DNA of 64,000 nt from Colias croceus (GCF_905220415.1 NC_059558.1:6088501-6152500), one strand, 5' to 3'. Positions 1 to 12,025 are shown, numbered from the stretch's first letter. Numbers and translations are program-made. Notes: generated by a model not told the origin, from the letters alone.

Positions 1-22
1 TGAAGGTTTGCAAGTATCTATC

Positions 23-1466
23 TATACAGGGTGTAATCGTTAAGTGTGCACAAGCGATTATTCCGTAACTATTGGCTATTGCAGATACCAAAAAACTTTA
101 AACTGATATCGAAAGTACTTAACCTAATGAGTAAAATGGCCATAATAAATTTTTAAAAATAAAACGAGAAATATCCAAAAATGTTACATTAAACGCTCCC
201 ATACATTTTATTTCCCATACATTTTGTATTCTTAGCAGATTTTCGAAGTGATGTCCTCATTGTGAAATACAATGAGGAGTTCTATTTACAGTTTCTAAAT
301 GAACTTCCCTTCAAATTTGCGAAGTAATTAAAGCAGAAAACCAAAAAAAGAAAGAAAAAGCTAAAATCTTTCATATTAAATGTACTAGGTTGATACAAAA
401 GTAATAATTAAAAAGTGATAATTGGGTATTTCCTGTGCACATAAAAATAAAAAATAAATGTTTTTTGCTTGCTCATGTATTCACTAAGTGACACAAAAAA
501 ATCATATCAACAGGCCACGTTTCCAATTATTTACATTAATTTGAATGTGAACCGTGCGTGCCAGAATGTTTCCCGACGAAAAGAAGAAAGAACGATTCGA
601 CATGTAGAGGGTAAATTTATAAATTTTTAATGATATCAGGATAATTTTTTGTCACGTTTTGTGGTCATGGACGTTACCCGAGTTCACCATGTTTAATGTT
701 TATGCTGAAACCAAAAAACAATCAATGTCCTGGATGCGAGCTTCCAAAGTGACGATGAAGAAATTCAAAGTGAAAATCAGTAGGTTAGATAAAAGCGGTA
801 ATTTTTTGGGACGCTGAAGGAATAATTATGGTGGAATATTTTAAAAAGGTAGCCACTTTATTGGGCTCTTACTAAATAGGCCAAATTAAAAGATTGCCGT
901 AGGTTAGTAAGGAAAAGAGACATGGCAAACTGCGGACCTGAACGCTGTTTCACCAAGACAACGCACCAGATCACAAAGCGTCAGTTGCGATGGCTGCCAT
1001 TCAAAAATCCTATTTACTTTTATCTCTTCCCTCGGCACAAGAAAAACTTTCTTAGCAATAAATTATTTTAAGACGACAGCGAAGTGATGGCCGCGTGGAG
1101 GGGTTTTTGTGGATGAAGTCAAAGTTTTTTTTTTAAGTTTAGGAAAAAAATATATTGAAGTATATTTTCTAGTTAGAAGACTATCTAGAGAACTACATAA
1201 TTATTATAACTGTAATGACCTTGTTTAATATTGATTATCATTACTTTTGGATCAACCCATGTACATGGGATATTCGTATCTCATACTAAATGTATGGGAG
1301 GGTTTCAAGTTATTTTTTTAGATATTTCTCGTTTTATTTTTAAAAATTTATTATGGCCATTTTACTCATTAGGTTAAATACTTTCGATATCAGTTTAAAG
1401 TTTTTTGATATCTGTAATAGTTACGGAATAATCGCCTGTGCACACTTAACGATTACACCCTGTATA
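23..1466. mobile_element. DNA transposon with ~200-bp terminal inverted repeats, mariner nested inside
   Basis: The left end (TATACAGGGTGTAATCG...) is matched in reverse complement by the right end (...CGATTACACCCTGTATA). The match continues with few differences to about 220 on the left and 1280 on the right. Both ends can be read with a flanking TA, as expected of a TA-inserting DNA transposon. The only coding trace between the arms belongs to a second, nested mariner. The superfamily of the outer element is not certain. Confidence 0.8.
388..1257 (+). pseudogene. Decayed mariner transposon
   Basis: Ends GGTTGATACAAAAGTAAT (left) and the complement of GGTTGATCCAAAAGTAAT (right) are mariner-type inverted repeats. 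Between them are broken pieces of a mariner transposase: around 807-860 a stretch reads WDAEGIIMVEYFKKV, and around 948-1003 one reads FHQDNAPDHKASVAMAAI, the neighbourhood of the second catalytic aspartate in the mariner DDD motif. The frame is interrupted and the element is about 870 bp against roughly 1.3 kb for a full mariner, so it is dead. It lies wholly inside the longer inverted-repeat element, so it inserted later than that one. Confidence 0.8.
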
Positions 1467-1730
1467 GTATCTATTAATAAGTATGTATGTTACAGAAGGC
1501 AAGAAAAATGTTTCGAACGGAATCGTTGACATTGGGAAAACTTTGCAAAAGATGCAGGATAGGATTATTTTATTATAGCATTCATCTAGTTAATGCACCT
1601 GAGACACTTTTAACGTTCTAAACTAAATTTTATTCAAAATGATGTAAAGAAAAAGTACGCATACATTTTCCTTCCTTGGTACCTTTCAATATTATTTTAA
1701 AAAGATTTACGAACATAATATTATATTTTT

Positions 1731-1841
1731 GAAGTGAAACTTCTTTAGGCGTCACGTCATAGAGTATGGCGACGATTTTGGTATCTTTGAATCTTGCCAA
1801 GAAGTTTCACTTCTGACACATGTGCTCAGCACACACTCTTT
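1731..1841 (+). mobile_element. Helitron/HINE-like non-autonomous element, GAAGTGAAAC family
   Basis: Subterminal inverted repeats GAAGTGAAACTTCTTTAGGC (left) and AAGAAGTTTCACTTC (right) are followed only on the right by a hairpin GTGCTCAGCAC and a short T-rich end. Other copies of the family are at 8646, 21090, 27938, 30159, 46611 and 62898. A short deletion removes part of the core seen in those copies. Confidence 0.65.
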
Positions 1842-2160
1842 ACCATACCTTTTGAATGTTATTATGTTAGTGTACGAACTACAAAGCTGACATTGTTTGA
1901 TCTATCATGTGCTACTGAGTCCCGCTATAAAACTGTCCAGCCATTAGTCCAATGCCTGACAGATTTGGCATCATTCCAACACGGCAGTCACGAACACCAG
2001 GGAGTTTTAATCTTGTAAAAGTTTAGGATTTATTTTAATGCTGTAACTTTTGTTTTAAAGCTGTTACATTGTGAAAGGGTTTTGAATTTACGTTTAGACG
2101 CATTTGGCGTTTGCGATAGTGATGTTTTTGTTTGTGGATTGCGGTTTAAATAATGTATTT
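1842..2160. other. No gene recognised
   Basis: Unique-looking AT-rich sequence. A 74-codon frame crosses it from 1794 but starts inside the preceding repeat and matches nothing I know. Confidence 0.5.
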
Positions 2161-2340
2161 TGAGGTGAAAACTTCTTTAGCGGCGTTGAGCACTTTTTCT
2201 GTAATGGGTATAAAATCTTAAACTCGCGTCAGGACACGTGACCTGATCGAAAAAAGACGGATGGATATCAAACATGCTGAACGTTAATAATCAAGTTTTC
2301 ACTTCTGCCGGCACTCTCGGAGTGCAACCCGTCTTTTTTT
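2161..2340 (+). mobile_element. Helitron/HINE-like element, longer subfamily
   Basis: It has the same ground plan as the element at 1731: a left arm GGTGAAAACTTCTTTA, a right arm AAGTTTTCACTTC, then a 15-nt hairpin GCACTCTCGGAGTGC, AACCCG and a T-run. The inverted copy at 23690-23905 shares most of the interior. Confidence 0.65.
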
Positions 2341-4834
2341 ATACTAAACGTGTTCTGCTGCATTACTATAATATAGCTACATATAACAATGCAGCTTGCA
2401 GTACTTAACGTGGATGATGGGTGCATGGATGGATGGACGAAGGGATGGGTGTTTGTTAGTTTTACTTAATTATTTATCATACGGCAAAGTATCAGGTAGT
2501 ATCAGGTAAACTAGTATGAACTTCAAAGTCACAGATCGTAGAGCTTCTACGCCCTATTTTCAAGCGTCTATCGTAATTTTAGAAAAATAAGTACTTAGCC
2601 CATTATTTGATTCTAATTTTTTCTCAAATTCTTATATTATATATTCAATATTCTAAATTTAATCTAATTCGATGTTGGGATTTACTATTTAGCCGTGAAA
2701 GCTAAGCAGACACAATTTCACATTTGTAGGTACTACAAACATAGCTTCCAAAGATTCCGTAATACATTTCAAACAAATAAATAATTCGTCTTTATTCTCC
2801 TCTGTTTAAACTTCAAAGCATTTTACTTATATAATAGATATTGTCTGTACGTGTCGCCAAATAACTTTGAACAAAACACCGTCTAACAAATTCCATGGCG
2901 GAAGGACTTTCGCCTTAAAAGTTTTGAAAGCTCTATATTTTATTCAAGGTTCCAATTGTCATTTAGCGGGTAAATAATAAAATTACTGTTCTGTGAATAA
3001 AATAGATTGTCATGTTAGAATTGAAAAGTTTGAGGTTGCGCTTGTAAAAGTAAGTAATATGTTTTGGGAATATTTTAATAGGCTATAGGTACTTCAAGAA
3101 TCAATATTTTATTTCAATGTAGGTAAGTAGGTATATATATTTTTATCTTATATTATTTTATTCAAAAACACTTCTACTTGGTAGTTATATATTATAACAC
3201 AGAAGACAATATATTATAACACGCAACTCTCTTGTTTCAAAGACAATTTTAACGACATTATATTATAATGACTTCGTGAATGTCAATTTTATATTCAAAA
3301 AGAATTTGAAAAAGGAAGCAGCTGTCATATTATCTGTATTCAAGTCATGTGTTATGTAATTTCTAAGCCAATAAAGGCCTTGGTTTGGCATCCCGCCAAG
3401 TCGTCCACAGATAACTGTAACAATTTGAGGTGAAATAATAATAAGGTTAGGGCGAACTGTGATCAAAATAAGAGTAGGTACATTTAGATTATTGTTTTAT
3501 TATTTTCTAATATATAGAAAACGTTATTTTTACAAAGTGTACAAAATTTGTATCTGTATTCTGTACGTTTACCTAAAAAGGGTCAAAATCGAATCTAAAG
3601 GAGTCCGCTTCAAACATACAAACATACAAAAAAGGCAAAGATACAGGTGAAGCTAATAAAAGCATGTACAAATCAGGATGCATCTTCAGAATTAACAGTT
3701 TCTTATTTTCTCAATATACAATACTATTATTCTTATAAAATTTGGTTTGAAATAAGTAAAAAGGTTGTGTTGTTTATATTAAATGGGTTCACGTAACGAA
3801 AACAGGGTTAGTTTTATGCAAGTTCAGATTTTAGCAATTTGCATCTTAAAGCAAGTTGTAACTTTGCTTTTACTAGCGTATTTTAACGAAAACTTTGGCA
3901 ACTTGCACAACGTAAATATTAAACTTTGTAACTGATGTTCTAACTTACATTATTGTACTTAACTAGAATTGGTGATACTAATTATTATTGAAATAAAAAA
4001 TACATGTATACTTATTGCTTACGCTTATTACTTTGTCACAACGACTTTTCGATCGCAAAATTATTTAATGTGATTGACATCGGAAACGTTTCCGCTCGAA
4101 AAGTAGTTTGTAAACACGACAGTCTTCTATTCCCATCGGAATGTAAGGAAAACTTTCCAGAGAAGGCTGATCACCTATTTGTACTAGTAGCTGATAATAA
4201 TAAAAAAATCAAAAATATTTATTCGTTAACAAATATGTTTACAATTATATCAGTCATTGAGACATCCTTTTAAGCATTTATAAGCTTGTGGTAGAACATC
4301 TCGCTCTTCCTAGAGTACATTACCATTTATTGTTACACGAATAACATTTCCTTCAATAAAGTAAAAAGTGATATAAAGATAAATGGGTATGTAAAAACTA
4401 TTCAGATATACTATAAGGAACAGAACAGGTGTGTATCTTTGTATATGTGTGTGTGTGCGTGCGTGTGAGTGTAATGTGTATATATTATATATATGTTGCT
4501 TTATTAAAAAAAAATAATTTAATTTTAATAATTCCTCTATTTCCTCATAATTTTTATATTTTAACTAATGCATGCAACAATAATGTACTTGTAGTTACTC
4601 AAATAACCGTTACGTATTTTCCGTACATTTCTGTGTATAATGTTCCTTTGTACGCTCGATGTTTTTTTGGTGAAATGCTCACAGTGATTGTGTAATATTA
4701 TGTACGTTAATGTACGTTATGCCTTCCGATTTTTGCTTATTAAAATGTTAATAATAAAATTATATGTTCGTTGTTTTTTTAAATGGTTGTCGCAACCGCA
4801 ATAATACGTTAGTTTGTTTTTAAAATCAGGCATC
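2341..4834. other. AT-rich stretch without a recognised gene
   Basis: I see no exon, RNA gene or repeat that I can name. The longest frames (4004-4273, 89 codons; 4429-4695, 88 codons, starting in a GT-rich microsatellite near 4430-4475) have no familiar domain. Two short copies of an ATATTATAACAC motif lie near 3190-3222. Confidence 0.4.
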
Positions 4835-4836
4835 TA

Positions 4837-6090
4837 GGGGAAGTGGGCCCAAAGGTGCCCACCTTACCGAAAAATTTAAAAAAATGAAGTTTGAATGCTA
4901 AGTGGTTAAATTTGTCAAAAGTTAAAGTATATAATAATTATTAAGAGTTTACTAAAAGCCTACGATTGCCTGCTTTGCCCGAAGGGGAGGCCTAAAGCGG
5001 GCTTTCGTTTAGGGCAAAACGGGCAGTAGTTGAGTAAAGCGGGCAGGCCTGGATTTAAACAACAGATTTCAAAATATACAGCCACAAATAATATATATAA
5101 TAAATAGAGTAAAAGACAAAAATATTTTATAAGTTATGTATTTCAAACAGTCACACAATTATTTTTAAATTTATATATGAAACAAAGAAACTTAAAAAAA
5201 TAAAAGTCTCATAACAAAATTAAAAATAAATTTATAATTTCATTAATGATGAAACATATTATAAAGGTCGGCATAACATGTGAACGACAAGTATTTAAAC
5301 AAAATAAATCCTAATATAATGTAATAGGTAGGTATACAAGTTCCATAAATTCTTGTTTAGACAGCCCGTAAAATAAAGAGTCCACGTATTCCAAAAGCTC
5401 CATACCTTGTTCCGTAGAAAAGACAGTTAACCTAACAATTAGCTCATTACATGAACCCGATATAAGATGTCTTTGTAATGTCGTTCTTGGAATCCCATAT
5501 TTAGTTGCTACTTTTTTGACAGGTTTTCCTAACTCTTGCACTTCTCGCATTGCTTGCTGCATAGTTGAGCATTGCCATGAGGCTTGTGAAGTTTTACGCT
5601 TATATTTACTAACCATCTGAAAGGAAAAAGCAAATTCTAAAGCAAAAAATTAACAAAAGAATGTAACATTTTAGCGGACGGGGCAAAGCGGGCGCGTGCC
5701 CACTTTACCCTGCCCGCTTTGCCTTTTTCGACCTTTGAAAGGTTCAGACGAAATTCTAGCCTCAAGATTTTTAGACATGTGGATTTTTATGGAACCAAAA
5801 TACGGCCAGATAGCCACTTAATAACTAACAAATTTTGGTTAAAGGATTGTGAAGACCAAAATAAAAAGAACACTTATTACATACCTTGCAATATTTTTCA
5901 AAAATCATCGAAAAACATTTATTTGTTGCAGCTTGTAAATGCGTGCTCGCAAGCGAATCGAACGACTGCCGCAAGGTGGGAGGGGTGTGGGGATCGTGCT
6001 CACGCGTCGCGCGCGCGCCAATATTTAAAATTCCGATACTATACTGAGTGCCCGCTTTAGGCTCTGTGCCCACTTTAGGCCTCCTTCCCC
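4837..6090 (-). mobile_element. Pogo-like DNA transposon, deleted
   Basis: The ends are GGGGAAGTGGGCCC and ...CCTCCTTCCCC, flanked by TA on both sides (4835-4836 and 6091-6092), the target duplication of the Tc1/mariner/pogo superfamily. The 1254-bp body holds a minus-strand frame for the DNA-binding end of a transposase but no catalytic domain. A GC-rich motif of the form GCCCGCTTTGCC or GCCCACTTTAGGCC recurs about ten times, grouped at both ends and at 4974-5050 and 5680-5725; these repeats could be transposase-binding sites. Confidence 0.75.
5311..5616 (-). pseudogene. N-terminal fragment of a pogo-type transposase (HTH DNA-binding domain)
   Basis: A 101-codon frame begins MVSKYKRKTSQASW and carries a psq/CENP-B-type helix-turn-helix at about residues 15-50 (AMREVQELGKPVKKVATKYG then IPRTTLQRHL). 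It continues with a TVFSTEQGMELLEYVDSLF segment typical of the region after the first HTH in pogo/Tigger transposases, where a second, CENPB-type DNA-binding domain would follow. It stops after about 100 residues, so the DDE nuclease domain is absent. It lies between the TA-flanked inverted repeats of the pogo-like element. It could be the first exon of a spliced transposase, but no further coding is visible, so deletion is more likely. Confidence 0.75.
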
Positions 6091-8060
6091 TAATCCAAAA
6101 GCTGTTCAATAAAATTTGAAAACAGCGGACGTAAATGCTCTACCAGCATACATAAAAATGCGCTCTATCAAACGTCATAAAAGTGGAATTTACGTGAAAT
6201 AAATCATTACAATACTGTGTCTACAGTTACCTTTTAAATAAATACAATAATATGACAAACAAACAAACTATAGATAAGTACTTGAACGTAGAAATTGTAT
6301 TTATGTTTTCATTGAGTATTCGCCGATAATTGTTGGTACAGCTCAATGGAGTCACGGTTTCATGAACAATAATCCCGTAAGGCAGTGTTTACAAGATATT
6401 AATTTATTAAATACATATATGTTTTTTTGAACTTTAAACTTGCCTGGAAGATATTGCTTTTTAGCAAGGGCGCCTCTATGCATTAAGCATTTTCGATAGG
6501 TGCTTGTTATTTTTTGTTATTAATTTAAGTACCATCCGGGTTTCAACAATAAAGTGTTATAATAATAACGCTCATAATAAACACCAAAGAAGTCGACAAA
6601 TTACAAAAATATTTCATTGTTATCAAATTTTATAAAAATGAAATATTTTTATAATTCAGGTTCAAGTTAAATGGTGATTTGAATCTATTATGTACTTTTT
6701 TAGTTACTAAGTCACTGAATAATAAAAGAATAGATCGGGAATTGCCATATACGAAAGAGAAGAAGAAGAAGAAGATAAAATAATATTATAATCGACTTTT
6801 CCTGGTAACCAGTACTGTCTAAGTATGTGTGTGTATAATTAATAATGCAAGGTGCTTTTATATCATTAATAAATGTGAATAATGTTATCAACATTTCACG
6901 TTAAATTACATGGAATAATTAGCATTTAATTTTGATATGCGCGAAGTTCATGAGTCTCACTTGAAGGTCTACTTATATTGTTAAGTTACTACCAATGTAA
7001 GTATTGTTTTGTCTTAAGTATTTTGCTTTTTAAAGACAATAAATAGGTCTCTTTTGTAAGTGCCGTATTGTTAGAAGAAAAGGGCGTAGTGTTTTCCAGA
7101 AATTCGTCTCAAATTTTGGTTTATTTACGGTAAAGTTTTTATTATTTTGTAAGTTATTACCTACTTATTATAGCGACAGAATATATAATTACAATTTATT
7201 TCGCTATTAGTTTTGTTTGTTATGAAAAGTCTAACGGTAAATTGAAGATGAGGTTACCCAAATTACAGAATAGTTAATAGTACAGGCCCAAATCTAAGAC
7301 CCAAATTATATTTATTCTATTTTCTAAATAATTCCTTCACAAGTAGGCTAAGTGTAAGTACATTTCTGTAGTAAATTATATTGTTATCTTTTACTTTCTA
7401 ATGTAGGTACAACGAAGTATGTTTTATTTATTATTCACATCCACGTTTCATTTAAAATAAGGAGACTTAGAGAGACAGTATTTAATAAAATATTTACTAT
7501 AGTAATGCGCTTGTACGAAGAAATAAATTAAATGAAAATTCCTTCAGACACCGCGATTTGGAAAATCCTTGGTACAATTTTATATGTCACATAAATTGGG
7601 TAAATAACAATCAAAACTCTATTATTTTCTTGCTGGGTTTGAAATTGAATATTAATTTAAATCAACAAAGAGCTATAGAAAACGTTGGCTGTGAAAACGT
7701 CGAGAAAAATGAACAACAAGTAAATAAGTTTTATTCAGTCGTGTCTTTCCACTGACGTCAAACAATGTTGTTTTTGGGTTTGACACTGACAACGATACCG
7801 AATGGGTGAATCGATTTTGATGATTATTTGATCGCTTGTGCCTTCCATGTGGTCCGTTTTAATTTTTCCAGTTCTGACAATGTGAAGGCGTTTTATTATA
7901 TATTTTTGTTAAAAATTATTTTAAGACTGAAGAGATTTTGTGTTTGTTTCTCAACCACTGAAAAAATATATCGCTGTTAGATAGTCCATTTATCACGGAG
8001 GGCTATAATATTATCATCATGCTTACGCTTAGTTAATGACAAAAGCCAGACGGACAAGAT
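6091..8060. other. No gene recognised
   Basis: AT-rich, with no exon or named repeat seen. It holds one small foldback (AAAATATTTCATT ... AATGAAATATTTTT, about 6605-6650). The 65-codon frame at 7558-7755 has no recognised feature. Confidence 0.4.
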
Positions 8061-8282
8061 CAATGCGAACGTTTGTGAGGATGGATGTGTATGTGTAATG
8101 TGTTTGTTTGTTACTCTTTCACGAAAAAACTGCTGAACCGATTACAATGAAATTTAGCACACATATAGAGGGTAACTTGGATTAACACATAGGATAGGTT
8201 TTATCCCGGTAATCCCACGGGAACGGGAACTATGCGGGTTTTTCTTTGAAAACGCGGGCGAAGCCGCGGGCGGTAAGCTAGT
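8061..8282. repeat. SINE-like dispersed repeat, family A
   Basis: It runs from AATGCGAACGTTTGTGAGG through TTATCCCGG...CACGGGAACGGGAAC to GGCGAAGCCGCGGGCGG and CTAGT. About ten more copies of family A occur in this window on both strands. Confidence 0.75.
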
Positions 8283-8645
8283 ATAATATACAATGTAGAC
8301 AAATCTTTAGATGAATCACAATAGATAAGTGAAGATAATGTCTGTTTGTTATCACGCTGTATAAGAATCTGTCACGTATTGTTTATCGAATCCACAGTAC
8401 TTACTGAGAAAACAGTGAAAATATTGTGTGGTTATTTATTTTAATACTTTTTGTGTATTCAGCAACTCTAAGAAAGGTCAGTTACAATGGTCATGGTATG
8501 TTAACAGAATCATGGTTTATCGAAACTAATTCTGAATCCCTAAAATAATATATAACTTATAGATTATGGATGATGGAGATAAAAATGGGTTTAACACAAG
8601 ATAGTGTGCAGTCGCTATTTTTTGTGCATTAGAAAAACTATTTTT

Positions 8646-8866
8646 GAAGTCAAACTTCTTTATCGGGATTGGAAAAAAATTTAGTGTAACATTTTTTCGT
8701 TACGCGTGACATTTTTCCGTTACGCGCCATCTTTTTCTTATCCCTACCACTCGTGATTCGACATATTTCTGTAAAGTTGCATATAGTAAATTATTTTTTG
8801 AAAAATAAGGTCATAAAGAAGTTTCACTTCTTACGTGTGTACAAGAGTACAAGCACACTTTTTTTT
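8646..8866 (+). mobile_element. Helitron/HINE-like element, GAAGTGAAAC family
   Basis: Arms GAAGTCAAACTTCTTTAT and ATAAAGAAGTTTCACTTC, then an imperfect hairpin (ACGTGTGTAC ... AAGCACAC) and a run of eight T. The LINE starts directly after the T-run. The interior differs from the other members. Confidence 0.55.
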
Positions 8867-11795
8867 ACGCGTAGGTATTCAACTCATCCGCAATGACCGC
8901 ATCGGTAGAACCGGGGGAGGAGTAGCGATATACTTACGCTCTCATATACCGTACTCGCTACTAAGCGCATCCTCTCAGCCCCCCCCTGCTGATGCGGCCG
9001 AGCACCTCCTCCTTGAAATCCTTCTCTCCAACACTAAAATACTCTTAGGAGTTTTTTATAGTCCCTCTTTAACTGTTAATTACTTTCCTTCCTTTCAACT
9101 CCTCCTTGACCGATTTATTCCTCTTTACCAGCACGTTTTACTTATGGGTGACTTTAATACCTGTCTGGTAAAAGATGACTCCCGTAGTAAAAAATTACTC
9201 TCCCTTCTAGATTCTTTTAACCTTCAAACCTTGCCTTTGAATCCTACACATTTCAGTCCCAACTGTAATCCTTCACTCCTAGATCTCATGATAGTTTCAA
9301 ATATTAATTTAGTCTCTAACTATGGTCAGTGTTCAGCCGACGCTTTCTCTTACCATGACCTCATCCATTTATCCTACAACCTACGTCCTCCCAAACTCAA
9401 GCCTTCCTACCTTTTGCGGCGTAATTTTGGTGGTATCGATTTAGAAATGCTGTTAGACGATGCCAAGAATGTCAATTGGGATATGATTTATGACGCCTGT
9501 TCAATAAATGAAAAAAATAACTTGTTTAATTGCTTGCTCCTACAGATTTTTGATAAGCATGCCCCGCTAAGACGTATTAAAGTTAAGCACCTTCCTGCGC
9601 CCTGGCTTACTCCAGAATTAAAAACTTTATTGCACAAAAAGAATAACGCTAAAGCCAAGCTCAAAACCGCTAAAACCGATTTTGCACGGGAAAAGTACAG
9701 AAATATCCGGAATCGTTGCAATACATTGTGTAGAGATGCACAAAGACGCCATATCCATAATTCCGTCGAGAACGGCGACACATGTAAAATTTGGAAATTT
9801 TTAAAAACTTTAGGAGTTGGTAAATCCCAATCAAATAACATACCCCCCAATATAAATATCGAATTGTTGAATAAACATTTTGTATCTTCTTCCCATCTTT
9901 GTCCTGATCAAAAAAGGTCAACACTTCAATATCTTTCATCAACTGCGACTCCTACTCATCCACCGTTCTCTTTTAATCAATTCACTGTTAGTGATGTTAA
10001 AAAGAATATACTGTCCATTTCATCGAATGCCGTCGGATGTGACTCAGTTAGTCGTAATATGTTTGTCCCCATCCTTGATATAATTGCTCCTGTCATAACC
10101 CACATCCTCAACGTTTCCATTTCCTCCAGTGAATTTCCTGACATTTGGAAAGACGCTAAAATTATCCCTCTCCCGAAGAAATCTAATCCAAATTCCTTCT
10201 CAGATTTCCGTCCAATTTCCATTCTTCCTTTCCTTTCCAAAGTCCTTGAACGCCTTATCCACCAACAGTTAAGTTCCTTCTTATACAAAAACAGTATTCT
10301 CAGTCCCTTCCAATCTGGTTTTCGTCCAGGACATAGTACGACTACTGCACTTGTTAAAGTCACGGATGACATACGTAATGGAATGGAAAAGAAGCAGTTG
10401 ACAGTTCTAACCCACCTAGACTTTAGTAATGCCTTTAACACCGTCGATTTCGACATACTGCTACAACTGCTTCATTCTATTAACATATCTCCTACAGTGG
10501 TTGATTGGTTTCACAGTTACTTGCACGGTCGCCGACAGCATGTATTATTGGAGGATAAGTCATCGTCCTGGTGTGATGTTGTTGCAGGCGTTCCGCAAGG
10601 TGGCGTTTTGTCCCCTCTCCTATTTGCTATTTTTATTAATTCCATAACCAATAATTTATCTTCTCTCTATCACATGTATGCCGACGATCTCCAGATATAC
10701 ACCCAGTCTACCCTCGAGAACCTATCCTCCGCAATCTTAAACACGAACACTGATTTGGAGAGAATTTCGAATTGGAGCCGGAGGTACGGTCTGAATATTA
10801 ACCCAAGCAAAAGCCAAGTCATAATTATTGGTAGCCCCTATTTAATCTCGCGGATTGACTGGACATACATCCCCAAAGTTCATATAGATGGCTCCGTCAT
10901 TGAATTTCAAAAGTCTGTAAAAAACCTTGGGGTACACTTTGACACGACTTTGTCTTGGTCGTACCACGTAAAAGAGACAAGTCGCAAACTCTACGCAGCG
11001 GCTAGTTCTCTAAGACGTTTACGGCATTTCTTACCGATTTCTACCAAAATTATGTTAGCTAAATCCCTACTTCTTCCGCTCCTTGATTATGCTGACGCCT
11101 GTTCCACTGATCTTAGTGAAGAGCATTTAAATACACTTGAGCGTCTCCAAAATTTCTGCATTCGTTTTGTTTACGGTCTTCGTAAATATGACCACGTTTC
11201 TCAGTTTCGTAATAAACTCAAGTGGCTTCCTATAAGACTTCGCCGGAATGCAAATGCGTTGAAGTTGTTATTTTCCATCCTCTTTGATCCCAATTCTCCC
11301 TCCTATTTAAAAGAACAATTTAATTTCCTAGATTCAGGTGTTTATACTCTTCGTTCCGCTGATAACCTTCTCCTTAGCTTTCCTCCTCACCACACTAGTT
11401 TCCTTGGTAAATCCTTTGTTATAACCGCTATCAGACTTTGGAATTCTTTGCCTATAGCTGTAAGACGAGCTTCCTCGAAAAGTTCCTTTAAAACTCTTTT
11501 AAATAAAAATTTCTCTGATTTAGCTTTTCCTTCAAAATAATAGTATGTATTATATCCTCTTTTATTTTTCATATAATATGTATTTTATTTTCTCTCTTTT
11601 ATCTTTATTTTCATTGCCACCCGTGTACCCATTTAATATTAATCTTTATCCTTTACCTTGGGCAGCCTGGAAGAGATCGCTGATAAGCGATAAGGTTGCC
11701 TTATGTGCTGTGAATGTTTCCTTTTCTTTTAATATTATAGTTTGTTTTGTAATGGTACATAAACTGTTAAATATAAATATAAATATTGTGGCTCT
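8867..11795 (+). mobile_element. 5'-truncated CR1/Jockey-type non-LTR retrotransposon
   Basis: The 5' end falls inside the endonuclease domain. The 3' part has a short untranslated region with a hairpin (GAGATCGCTGATAAGCGATAAGG, about 11673-11696) and ends in a TAAATATAAATATAAAT tail. The same hairpin type is seen in a second, much shorter copy at 26154-26270. No clear target-site duplication was found. Confidence 0.85.
8868..11540 (+). CDS. ORF2 of a non-LTR retrotransposon: endonuclease (partial) and reverse transcriptase
   Basis: The frame is open for about 890 codons; the nominal ATG at 8835 lies in the preceding repeat, so the true start is missing. Counting from 8835, an APE-type endonuclease remnant is seen (RIGRTGGGVAIYL near residue 22, LMGDFN near 103, SYHDLIHL later). 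A reverse transcriptase follows with SNAFNTVDFDIL, GVPQGGVLSPLLF (about 585) and YADD (615-618), then a C-terminal FLGKSF...AIRLWNSLP segment common in CR1/Jockey-group proteins. No stop or frameshift interrupts it, which suggests a fairly recent insertion. I cannot settle the exact clade (CR1, Daphne or a relative) by eye. The product would reverse-transcribe and insert the element RNA, but this copy cannot be autonomous because its 5' end and ORF1 are missing. Confidence 0.9.
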   Translation, partial: RVGIQLIRNDRIGRTGGGVAIYLRSHIPYSLLSASSQPPPADAAEHLLLEILLSNTKILLGVFYSPSLTVNYFPSFQLLLDRFIPLYQHVLLMGDFNTCLVKDDSRSKKLLSLLDSFNLQTLPLNPTHFSPNCNPSLLDLMIVSNINLVSNYGQCSADAFSYHDLIHLSYNLRPPKLKPSYLLRRNFGGIDLEMLLDDAKNVNWDMIYDACSINEKNNLFNCLLLQIFDKHAPLRRIKVKHLPAPWLTPELKTLLHKKNNAKAKLKTAKTDFAREKYRNIRNRCNTLCRDAQRRHIHNSVENGDTCKIWKFLKTLGVGKSQSNNIPPNINIELLNKHFVSSSHLCPDQKRSTLQYLSSTATPTHPPFSFNQFTVSDVKKNILSISSNAVGCDSVSRNMFVPILDIIAPVITHILNVSISSSEFPDIWKDAKIIPLPKKSNPNSFSDFRPISILPFLSKVLERLIHQQLSSFLYKNSILSPFQSGFRPGHSTTTALVKVTDDIRNGMEKKQLTVLTHLDFSNAFNTVDFDILLQLLHSINISPTVVDWFHSYLHGRRQHVLLEDKSSSWCDVVAGVPQGGVLSPLLFAIFINSITNNLSSLYHMYADDLQIYTQSTLENLSSAILNTNTDLERISNWSRRYGLNINPSKSQVIIIGSPYLISRIDWTYIPKVHIDGSVIEFQKSVKNLGVHFDTTLSWSYHVKETSRKLYAAASSLRRLRHFLPISTKIMLAKSLLLPLLDYADACSTDLSEEHLNTLERLQNFCIRFVYGLRKYDHVSQFRNKLKWLPIRLRRNANALKLLFSILFDPNSPSYLKEQFNFLDSGVYTLRSADNLLLSFPPHHTSFLGKSFVITAIRLWNSLPIAVRRASSKSSFKTLLNKNFSDLAFPSK

Positions 11796-12025
11796 TTATT
11801 TATTTCCATTTCATGTAACTACATAATGTGTTCTCCACAAACAGTAGATAATAGATAATTAAGATATATTATCTATGTACCTATAAGGTTTTAATCTCTA
11901 CTTTTTTAAAGAGTGGTTTACCTTAGAGTTTTACAATTCTATCTGCAATTGCTTCTGAGCAACTTCTGAGTAAAAATTGTTTTATTAAAACTGGCACTTA
12001 AAAATTTTTTTCTTTATTTTTTCAG

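Noticed and set aside
4004..4273. 89-codon plus frame
   Set aside because: No domain, start context or family resemblance; probably chance.
9488..10647. Several frames on both strands inside the LINE
   Set aside because: Shadows of the 901-codon reverse-transcriptase frame.
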